Part shown: positions 12,301-24,300 of the stretch, in pieces
Position numbering within the stretch: the stretch's first letter is position 1
Layout: the number at the start of each line of letters is the position of its first letter
NCBI GenBank assembly: GCA_914767715.1
Contig: OU612072.1
Span: 14,074,001 to 14,138,000, forward strand
Origin: Membranipora membranacea
Taxonomy: Eukaryota; Bryozoa; Gymnolaemata; Cheilostomatida; Membraniporidae
Direction: 5' to 3'
Length of the DNA stretch: 64,000 bases
The notes under the pieces: model-generated
What the model was told of the DNA's origin: nothing
The model's database searches: none
Seen by the model: the letters and a program-made list of their open reading frames with translations, nothing else
Program-made: the position numbers and the translations under genes

Positions 12301-15300
12301 ATCGAAGCGTTTTTCGTCGACTTGTTCAGCGATACAGCCTGCAACCCAATCCTGACCGCAGAAAGCTGACCCCTTGTCCTGGTAATCTGTGTCTTCCACT
12401 GTCACCTCGTAATACAGCTCAGCGTAGTGCTGTAAAAAAAATATTCATAAACTTACTGTCAGAATTTAAAAGTAAGCAAAATATTATGCAGAAAACGATT
12501 TCATTCATGCCTTTTCAAATGATAAGCTCATATGTTTAGTCACAATGGGCAACTGAGTAGTCTAAGTACTCAGACGGCTCAAATGGTGTTGGAGGCATTA
12601 CATGCTCAAGTGGTTAATAATGTAATGCCACTAACTCGCATTGGGGCCCTTAGACAGCAGCTGAGCAAAACTCACTGCATTACTGCCATAACTTGGTACT
12701 GCCGACTTCATTTTTTAGATGTGGCCCTTGAAACAGGTTTTTTAACTTACATTGCAAAGTTTATCCTTACGGCAGAATTTTTCAAGGCTCTCCTCAAATC
12801 TCTTTGCGCATTCTTCTTCATCGGCTCCATACTTGATACCCTGAAATACACAATTTGAGGAACTGATACATCCGAAGGAGCAGAAATGACTTTTGAAGCT
12901 CCTCTACTAATATTGACCAAACTTTTGTTTAGATAATTATAAAACAGGGCAACTAGTGTGTCTAATATACCTACCATGCAATAACAATGTAATTATTTCA
13001 AAATATAAATAGTAATGAGTATATAAAGTGTAAATAATAAATATAAAATAGATAAATGATAAATAAAAATTAATGCATAACTCTAATGACATAACAAAAA
13101 GTTTTATTTTATTTGAAAATGGACTTTAAAATAATAAATTCACGAAGCTAGGGACAAATCTGTTGTAGTTTTGTTCTAATAGCAGTAGAAATAGTTGAGA
13201 AAAAAATTTACTTACGCAAGAATTGCATGCATCAAAAGCTCGGCAGTAAGGCTCAAACCTCCGTCCCCACCCTTTGTACCTGAATACATTTGCGGGTATG
13301 GCACATCGTTCTGTAAGATCTGGAAAAGACACAACAGCACTTTTTTATAATGGACATTGATGGTTTTATTAATTGTTGCGTAATGTTTGTCTTAGACTAA
13401 ATTTCGGTCACATCAGCCGTCCACAATACCGCATTTTACTTATTTCAGTATTCCCTTATCGCTTGTATGTTAACATACTCCATGAAATTACCCTTTCTTA
13501 GTTCCAAATTTATGGCTTTCACCAGCTCCACACAGCTACAACGCAATTGTGTTTCACATATCCACCAATAGCCTGTTGCTAAAGAGAGATATGTGAAAGG
13601 AGCAATTAAAAACCCTGACTACTCTTCTCAAAAATGAAAAAATGTATTCACTAACCTCTGTCACAGTCAGGAACATAGTGAGCTTCTTCTTGCAGCTGTG
13701 GTTTAATGAAGTGGACAGCTTCCGATCCCACAAAACATAGCACACCGACGGCTAGAATAGCAAATCTCAGCATTATGAACAAATAGTTCAATACTTTAAA
13801 ACAGTTTCGAAGTCGTTCTTGCCGCTCTTGTTCTTAAAAGGTAGATCACTTGTAATGAGTGTGCAGCTCAGGCATCATCTTTATAGCTAATCAGATCAAC
13901 CAACAGGATTCCGCCATTTGGTTAGATCAACCAATAGGATTCCACCATTGAGCAGATCAACCAATAGGATTCTGACATGTTGTCAGGATCCTTCAGTCAT
14001 GCTTTCACTCCTTTTGGTCATGACTGGTGTTTATCCTCTTTCCTCGAAATAAGAGATTTCTTTTATATTTAAACGGATGTAGGTATAGACGAAAACAGTC
14101 TGATCGTTTTTCCTTATTGAGCTGAGGTGACAATAGGATTCTCAATTTTCATAGCCTCATGGCAACAAAAGACCTATTCCTCTCTTCCTTTACAGAGATG
14201 GTCTCAAGGTTTCTCATCTCATATGACCTCCTTGTTTGTCTGCTTGTTGACTGCTGTGGATAAGGAAACAGTTCGAGGCCGTTGACATCATTCGATAATT
14301 TGTCCTTGGTCTCGCTGTGCACATAACATTGACAATGCCTGCCTACCGTTGACAAGCTAGTAATCCTCACCTATCCTCTGCTCTGTCCTGTTCATGTACA
14401 ATGTGGTGAATTAATAGCATTCTGGTAAACGAAACTCATCAAGGTCACTCCTTCCTGTTGCTCAATCAGCTAACCACCAGCTATACCATGAACCTCCCCT
14501 CTCATGCATCCAAACAAACCAGAAAGTGTGAAAATTCAATAAAATTTTGGAAATTGCATTGTGGGATACCTTTAACACACCACTGGTATCTTATATTGCA
14601 GAGAGCACTCTATGGTAGAACTGTTGGATCACCACGGAAGGCTAGGTCAGACTAAACTTCTCTATGAGAAACAGAGTAACGAGTTACAGACTAACATAGA
14701 CAAGATAAAGAACAAGTTATCTACTGTCGGGGATAAGAAGACTAGAAGCCTGAAGGAAGCCAAGGCTAAACAATCTCAAATTCAGGTATACTGTGTAGTG
14801 ATATGAGGACATGATATTGTGATAAAGAGAAGTTGAATTCCTTCCCTGACTGTGACGAGTTAAACAATGCACTATGATTGTTTTGTGTATAGTTTTGCTG
14901 TTATCACGTAATGTACAGCATTTCTTACTCTCCAGCACCAAGTTCACCTCATAGCAGACAAGTTCATTACACAATTCTGAAACTAATTTATGTGATGTAA
15001 TAATGTAGATATTGGAGACGGAAAGTGGTGATATTGAACTGATGGTTGAGGGATTAGTGGACACAGCCAGAGAGCTGACACCATTGATCTCCAACGAAAA
15101 GGAGCGGCAACAGTATGAAGCCTCACTGAGAATACTCTGTACAGATCAATGGGCTGAAGTTAAAGATCAGCTCAACAAGGTGAGTTATTCAACTGGCTAG
15201 ATATCATAGTACGGCTTATATCTACAATCATAATTACAATCATGATTATGGTTACGATATCAAGTATGATTACGACTGTGATTCATGAATGCAGGCATGA

Positions 15301-18300
15301 TTGGTGACATGATTGTAGTTCTGAATCTGACAAATAGGCCTTCACCAAGGAGTTAGAGTTACTCCCACTCCTTGCCTTCACTAAGCTTTCTAATGTTACA
15401 TTTTTGAAATGTCAATGCCAGACTCACAGACGCCAAGCTGGCAGTTCCAATTGATTCGGCTAGAGAAACTTGAGCTAGTTACGGAAATTCAGCAACAACA
15501 TATTATGCTCAGCTTGTACCGCAATATTAAATATATAATATATCTACCTTCCACCTATCTTATTTATATATACTTTTAATTATCTTTAATTATAATGGTA
15601 CTCGCACGTTATACTACAATGCGTTGGTACTGATGGAATTGAATTACCTGCATAGTTAATCAAGTGAGCTACTCAAAGTGATGAACATAGACAAAACATA
15701 TATATGACATTGGATGACAGCAGTTTCAATGTTTCTATTTTGTCCCAGTTTTATCCAGGATGTTGTTTGTTCCCTGTGTTGTAACACTTTATCTATTTTT
15801 GTGTAGTTGAGAGCAGATACAGACTCAGTACATGCTGACTTTACTGATATAGAGGAGAGGCAGCGCTCTATCACCGGCAGCGAGTTCAACTCCAGAGCAC
15901 AGGAGATCAGCGAGCTTCAGACTGTCGATCTCAGCACTCTGTCTCTAAATGATCTGGATAGAATCGCCCAGCGGGCCTGTCAGGTTTGTCTGTAAAGTTT
16001 TCCAAGATAACACATACATCTATATAGTTTTCCTGCGTAACAAAGATTTCTAAATAGTTTTCCTGGGTATCATAGATTTCTCCAGAGTTTTTCTGCAGAT
16101 TACAGATATCTCTATAGTTTTCCTGCATAACAGAGATTTCTATACAGTTTTCCTGCGTAACACAGATTAGAATCAATGCCATTACAAAGTTCTTTGCTTG
16201 TTGACTTCGTAAGAGCGCCCGCCGTTTTGAGGCAAGATGAAAACCAGGCATAATTTTAATTCAGAACTGAAACTTGATAATTAGTAGCATCAGAGGTGTT
16301 GTTTCCAGTTGATTTACAAATTGATGAAATTTTAATATCTTCTCAATGAACAAGTTGGGAATTAGAATTGGTCAAAATTAAAGACAGACAGATCCGTGCA
16401 TTATATATATATATATATATATACTTTTATTAGTAAGGATTAGTAAGGATTTCATTAGTAAGGATCTGACTGAGAAAAGGCTTTTCTGTTCCCACACATC
16501 ACATCTGTGTAACTCCATATATATATTATTTTAATTCTGTTTTTTTGTCTGATAAGCCATAAATAGTGGCTGTGATAATATTATTATATTATTATTATAT
16601 TCTTATATTATGATTATATTATTATATATTATTATAATTATTAATATTTGGTCATTATTGTATTCTTATATCATTATTATCATACAATTATTATATATTT
16701 TTATTGATATACTATTATCATTATATATTATTATTATTCTCCTTTGTTGCAGTGTAGTGCCGATGTGAGCCAGTTGTGGCAGAATTTTTTGGCAGCTAAG
16801 GATCAGGAGTCATCCCTTGTAGCCAGATTAGGCGGAGATTCCACTAAATCTAGTAAGTCTGCTACAGAGACAGGAAATAAACTTACAAGGTAAGTCTTAG
16901 CATGTGTACCTGTGATCAAAAGAGTTTGGATTAGGGGAGGGGCATTAATTTATGTAGCCGGAGTGTTTGTTCTAGTAAGGCAGCGGCAGGGACAGGAAAT
17001 AAACTTACAAGGTTAGTCCAAGCATGGGTACCTGTGATCAATAGATAGCCTGAATAAGGGGAGCAACATTAAATTATGTAGCCCTAATGTCTCTTCTCAT
17101 CACACGAAAAAGTTAAGGCCAGGTTTATCAATCATAACACATACCACAGCGTGTCATCATGATCAATGTGAAAGTGAAATGTTACAAGGTTTAACTACTC
17201 AATGATAAAAAAATACAATAGGCAAAAGCGCGACCTGTTCGACTGTAATAAAATTGATTATTAATAATCAATGGAAAATCCCATTAGCAGAAGTTAATAT
17301 AATAATCAATTTTATTACAGTCGAACAGGTCGCGCTTTTGCCTAATAAGATGTTCCAGCAAATGAAACAAAAATAATAGGAATATCCTGATGCTAGAAGT
17401 TGTCCTCTTATTGATAATGAGAAAGTAACTGCTTAGCTAAGGTCATGATACTTTCAAAATATTATTGTATTTATGTTATATATTTTGGTAAATTAGATAA
17501 AAAAAAATCAGTGCTATTGTTATCAAGGCTATTTGACAGTTAGTCATGGATGGGCATATCTCATAATCATTCTACTAGGTTTTCCAGAGTCCCATTACCA
17601 CAATGGAATGCCGCTACAGTGAAAATCTTTACGCACCGCATCAACGTTCTGAGCTTACATACGCAAACATCAGAAAGCATCCTTTTATTCAATATTTATT
17701 CATATTAATTTTTCATTCGTCTGTCTTCCGATCATTGTGCGGTGAAAGTGATGCCATGTCATAGTCGTGACGTTTGTTGCGAGACAGACAAACTTATTTC
17801 AGTTCACTGACGCTAGTGTCACAGCTTCAGATGTTACTCAAAAGTGCATATCCTTTAATGGTTTTCAGCTTACTTGTGGGTGGCATTTTTCAGAAACCTT
17901 GAGTAAACACAATAAGGATTATGTAAGTTTATCTGAAATCAATTAGAATAGACAACGGAGTAAGAAAGTATGAGGAAACCCTGTATAAAGTGAAAACATA
18001 TGGGTTTTGTTTATTGACTTGGTTGCCAATGGACAGCATGTAACATTTTTTGTGGCATTGAAGTCATGTGAAAGTGTAGCCGAGTTGATAATTAATACCG
18101 CAGTGGCGATTGCCCATATATTTACACAACAGTGGTGTACAAACAGGACTCAACTCAAGGATATCTACTTAGACGGTCATCTACTATTTGTTCTAAGAAG
18201 ATGGTCATCTACTTAGAACAAATTGTTCCAAGAAGATAACCATCTTCTTGGACATGGCTGTAAGGTTGACCATGTTTAAAAATATTATTATTTAGTGGGT

Positions 18301-21300
18301 ACTTTGTGCGTTTGGTAATTTGTAATTCAATAGCAAGAGTACCCGCTGGCTGTTGAATTAGATATATTTCAGCTGGATAAGACATTGTAATTACTTCTTA
18401 ATTGCTATAAATTATTGATAAGCGGAAGATTCATTGATGAAATGCAGCAACTCATGTGGAACATTGATGACGGCGCACCTATATGACATGCATTGTTTGT
18501 AACGAGCCATGCAGAAACTACATCCACACTCAAACTCATATCATGTCTTTTATATATGCAACGCAAAATGTCAATCGAGCTGCCAAAATAAAATAACATC
18601 GTAAGGATCCTTACACGGTGATAAAATATTGCTGAGAAAGACTAAATCACTTCAAGAAACAGCAGTCATAAAATTTATGAGGCTTGAGGCAGAAGATAGT
18701 TTTAATGTGTTAATTTTGCCAATTTACCACCAATCAAGTAACATTGTATTTTATTTTATCTGATAGACCTTGACCTTGATGTATTTGGCTGTCTTATCTT
18801 GAGTATTTATATGCAGCTTATTTGAGACCAGACCAGACCAAATTGATTTATTTGGTCGTTTATATTAGTCATACGCAAATCTGATAGGTTCATTCCAAGC
18901 GTTTATCATGGATATGTAGAAACAAGAGAAAAAACAGGAGTACCAGACTTTGTAAAAGCTGTCAAATATCATCGAAACACTAACAGTAGCAGTAGCATAT
19001 CATAGTTGGATAAGAAGCGTTTAGTCATACTTGACAAGTGCCTTAGTTTTTGTGTGCCATACAAGTTGGAGTACATGTTTTCATATCCTGCATAATAGGC
19101 CTGTCATTGCACAACCTGATTTGTCAAAAAAACTAATGCGGATCAGTGCTAATAATTACAGATGTTTTCAGGTTATATCGGCATGATGAGGTGAAAAAAA
19201 TCAACGGCTGTGGACAGCCGTCAGTCGACAGATAGTCATAAACAGTAAAAAATAAACTGCGGGAGGCTGGTCAGGACAGAAAAATTAAAAATAATCAATA
19301 TTAGCAAAATATTATCTCCAAACCACGTATTGTTCTATTCCATGGATAACAGAAACTTTGTCTTTCATGTGAACAAAAAAAAAAGTTTATCAAAAGTTTT
19401 AAAGTTTTAAAACTGCCAATCTAGTACACATTTTTGCTCCAACAGCCTTCGTCGATGGTCTGGTCGATTGAGTCATCTGATTGGATAGTTAAATAGCATT
19501 GATCTCTATAAAATGCTGCATGTGTACAATGTGCTTCCGCTGCACAGGTGTTTATACAATCTGCTAGAGATCTCGCAGCAACAGTAGATGTTGGGAGACA
19601 TTCTCCGGCAGACTTTGAGAATTTTGTTCCTGTAAATAATAAAACAATCCAGCTACAAATAGCTATCATCCCCATTCACCAAGTTTTATTCCACCAATGA
19701 AAACTATGACTTTTAGTTATCCAAACAATTGTGACATCACCAGTCATGCACTTGTATAGGAGCATCAACAAAATTCCTTAATTCACCCAGTTTTGATTGT
19801 TCAATGAGACCTACAACTTTAGGTCATACAACTATAACATCACATCTTGCGCATCATCAAAGTTTAAAATCCACTCATTCACCCTTTTTTTACTATTTGG
19901 ATGTTAACCAAGGCTACTGACCCAAGTTCAAAAGTCAATAATACCATCACGTGGCCATCTGAGTAGCCGAATGAATTGTAACTGCATGATAGATTTAGCA
20001 TTACCTTGGCACGGCTGCACTATGTCTTTTGGCCAAAGTTGAAATAATGACATCACAGGTCATGTGACCAGCAGAGCATCAGCAAAAGAAAATAAAATGA
20101 CAAAGAACTGATAGATTGATTGTTACCTTGGCACGGTTGTTTACTCAGATCGTAGCAGTCCCTTGTCTCCGTGTATGTGTCTGTATCGACACAGTGACAG
20201 CTGTCCTTAGCGTATCTAGTCTGGTGACCGGGCTGTGAGTCACATGTGTTGTTACACTCACCCCAGTCGTGCATCTCACAATCTAAGAGGTGAAAAATGT
20301 ATAAGTACAGCAAGTACATTAAGTTAAGTAGGTACAGAAAGTGAAATAAAACATTAGAGTAAGTTCACATAATAAGTACTTACAGCAAGTATATACAATT
20401 ATAGATACATACAGTAAATGCATACAAAAAATATGTAAAAAAAAAGTTACAGTAAGTGCATATAGTAAGTAAGTACATACAATGATTATGTATGATAATT
20501 AGTAAATATATACAGTAAGTACATATAGTAACTGCGTAAAGTGCACTGCACATAATGTGAGGTTTTGAGAATCCCTTTGTTCTTATTTAGCTAGGTTTGA
20601 ATAAAGCAGCATAACACAATCAAAGATTTAGCTGAGGGCACAGACATTCTTTGTTAGCAAAAACAGGAGTTATATTATTAGAAAGTCTGAACTAAGCGAA
20701 TTTCACTTCAAATGAAAGTGGGATCAACCTACGATCCCAAAATTATAACACATTATTTGTAGTCCAGGTGATAAAAAACGGGTCTTTGCTAAGCATTTTC
20801 ATGCCCTAGGGAAGTAAATGTTAGCTAGAGTTCAGTTTAGCTTGTTTAAGGGTGACTTAATATTAGCTTGACTTAAATTTAGCTATTTCCAGCATGTGCA
20901 AAGAGGCGAAAATTTCCTCCAGCGAATATTCAACTCCTCTAGGTTATGTTTTAAGATGTTGATATTTCGCACATAAAAAAGTGCATGCGACAAGGCTAAT
21001 TCAAACGGAATGATCAAGAGAATATCTAAATATTTGAATAACTATGGAACTCAATATTACATACACCAAGACAGGATATGTGAACGATAATCCGATCTGA
21101 TTATCTGATTATATTTAGTAACAGTCAATAAAATATTTAACATTGCTCTCAGCTAAAACTCTGTCTGTCTGTTGCTATGATCCTATTCTCTGACCCAATA
21201 AATGCAAGTTTTATGAGATTTAACATTTGAAAACGTTATGGAAAACATCCACCCAGGATGACATTGTCTGCCAAATGAAATAGTGTTTATAAAGTTCAAT

Positions 21301-24300
21301 TTGAAATCCTGTATGTTACTTTTGATACATAAATCGTCTGTTCCGTTGGTTGTATTTGAAAGAATAGAATGTTTAAATAATGGCGCAAAATTTGCACACA
21401 GCTGGATTCGGTACTGAAAATGATATTTGATATCATTACAGATGATTTTGAGTTTCAATCAATATATTATTAGATTTTTTAAATTAAAAATAGTTTGATG
21501 GGTGAAAGTTGTTATACTTGTATGATTTTAAGCCAAATAAGTAGATCAAAACGTTGAAGGAATCTAATCTCCATGCTCAATGACTTGCAGTTTGAGGCCG
21601 GTAAGGGTATATTCTGTTGTATTCAGGCAGATTATTGGCTCTGATATAAGAGGTGCTAGAATTTGCTATTAATTGGCTTATAAAATTATTAGATATGACC
21701 TGATTTTAACTGCCAGCCTGGTATTAGTTTTGAAAAACCAAAGATTCTAGTAATAAACCCAATGTACCCTGCATACTTCCCTCTTATCGCTATCATCATC
21801 AAATTAAGAAAAGAGCGACTACCACTACTTCGGTAAAGCATTTATTTGGTCGTTATCTATTTAAATGTAGACCCCGATTCCCACAAGTTTTTCCTCACTC
21901 TAAGATGCAGAATTAGGTTTAAAATTTTATCTACCATAGGTTTTGTGACATACTAGGAGGTTTATCTACCATAAGGTTGTGACACACTAGGAGGTTTATC
22001 TACCATAAGGTTTGCGACATATTATTAGGAGTTTTATCTACCATGAGTTTTGTCACATATTCGGAGCTCTCTCTGAAATTTGGGACATTGTAAGGCTTTG
22101 GTGGAGATTAATGCCCTGGGTTCCAATCCCAGCTTGGACATTTTTTTTAAATTTTCACTAGTAAGCCTACTAGCGAAATTTAGTACCAGGTCCAGATAGC
22201 GATATTAAACTCTAGCTAAATTAAACTCCTATAGGGTATTTGGAGTTTTATCTACCTTGCTCGCACGCGAAGTGCTTTAGTCCTGTGCAGGATACTGTAT
22301 ACCATCCACCATCAGTAGATATAACTAAGCAATCCCCGCCATTCTTATCTACCCATCGAGAATCATCGGCATCAATATCTGTACCTATTAACAAACAAAA
22401 AAAACCATTAATTTTCTGGTTCTATTTTGTACTGTAAGGAAAACCAAGGAACACTTGTTGGGAAAACTAAAGCTGAACAATTACCTTGTGCATGAAATAA
22501 TGAAACAAGGAATATCTAAAATTTCACGCCTGATGTTAACCCAGCACTACTGAACTGCAAACTCCTACAACTGGTTGTTGAGGTTTACATTATTTGACAA
22601 CTCTGTTTGATTACAAAATGCGGCAAAATCCTACAATCGAGTCGTGTCCTTGAATCACTCAGCAGCTGTGCGGCCATCTTCCATACACTTTCTTGAAATC
22701 ACAACATCGATCACTCCCTAAACATCAGACAGCAAATCGGAGGGATGGGCTCTGACTATGATATGTCGCTCCATGTTTGTGTATAATTCGAATTTCACAT
22801 TTACCCTCACCTTCAAGAAAATAGCAGTCTTCGTTTATCTTTAGGTAGCCAATGTGTTGGCTATCTAATCAGATCAGAGCCAGCACATTGGAAACCCTGG
22901 TAAAATCACTTACCATCATGCCACGCCCACTTTGAGCCATCCCAGAATCCTCCGGTATATATGTGTGTAGATGTTGACACCCCCAGGCTTGTTAGATAGG
23001 TTATTAATTCCTGCTGTTTGGTCGCGTCTCTGAGGTTTAGATAGTTTGCTGATTGGTCACTGCAGGTGTTGCCTGCTGCATCTTTACTCTGTAATATATA
23101 TAATGATAATATATAATGATATAACAATATATATATGGTAGGATGTGTAGACACTAGTTGAGATGCTCACACACCACGCACCCCTAGACCACTACATCAC
23201 TACACCCCCACATCATCTTAAATGATGATTAGAAGGCCATCTATCATTTATCTGTGATTAAATAAAATATGATACAATTTAATCTTCTTAATTCAGACTT
23301 TACAATACTCATGTTTATTCAGACAAGGAAACTTGGTCCTGTCAGCCTAGTTTCGACTAATTTTTATGTCACATAATACAAAATCTGCTTAATTAGGACA
23401 AAATTTGGAGGTCCCCTGAGTTAAAATAATAGTTATTAAATAGTATTTATACTATAATAAAATGATTATCAGGTTTTAACAATGAATTACCATGCCCTAT
23501 TCACAGGAGCCGACCTTCAGCGCTTATATCCCCATTGTAAACTTACCTTGAAAGCTGCAAAGTAAGCCACACAGCTGCCTCCCGCCTTAGTGATCATCGG
23601 AGGTGGTAGCGTGGTGGTCGTAGGGGCTGCTGTAGTAGGGGCTGCCGTAGTTGGCGCCGGGGCGGGTGCTGGGGCTGGAGCAGGTGCCGGGGCGGGTGCC
23701 GGAGCGGGAGCAGGCCCTATAAATAAGTAGGAATTAGTATGTCGTTGAGTAATTAAAGACTACCCAAAGACCAAAGCATGTCATAGTCAGGCAATTACTC
23801 ATGATGAAGTTGTGTCTGATTTGCATGGTAAAAAAATTCAATGCTCTACTTGGCATGAATTATTGATGTTGGACAGAGTGCCTTCCATAAGATCATGCTC
23901 ATAGAAGGGAAAGATAATACCCCATAATGCAATAAGTAGTATTCAATATCATATTGAGTATTTAAGTGCATGGTCATGCAGAGATAGGAAATATCCCATA
24001 ATGCAACTTTATGAAAATCTCAGGAGAATGATAAATAAGAAATCACATGGATGTATGGCATTGTCGTAATGCTGTTGACACAACCTCATTTTCAGAAATC
24101 ACAGACTCTGTTGCTTGATCAAATAAAGACAGCATGGCATTGTTGTTAAAGCCACACTCCACCCAAAATAAACCAAACAATCGATGAAGAAGCTAACACA
24201 GCGTCGCTAAAAATAATAGTCGCATACACTGGGCACCATCCAGTGCATATATGTATAGTAATAGTTAGAACAAGATTGATCCGATTGCCTGCATTCCAGT

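Larger units (their letters stand above)
11342..14601 (+). other. 3.26-kb intron hosting gene 2
   Basis: The intron holds gene 2 on the opposite strand (12283-13773), a family D element, and AT-rich sequence from about 11800 to 12200 and at 12980-13130. I see no + strand exon in it; exons 14 and 15 join in phase without one. Confidence 0.75.

Noticed and set aside
12234-12539. + strand ORF of 101 codons
   Set aside because: It is the antisense shadow of gene 2 exon 4 and shows no splice context on the + strand.
13126-13332. - strand ORF across gene 2 exon 2 starting upstream of it
   Set aside because: The Met lies in the intron before the acceptor. The signal-peptide exon at 13656-13773 gives a consistent start.
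15931-16251. 106-codon - strand ORF with a 10-residue repeat
   Set aside because: The repeat is the 30-bp minisatellite read in reverse. The other part is the antisense of exon 17.
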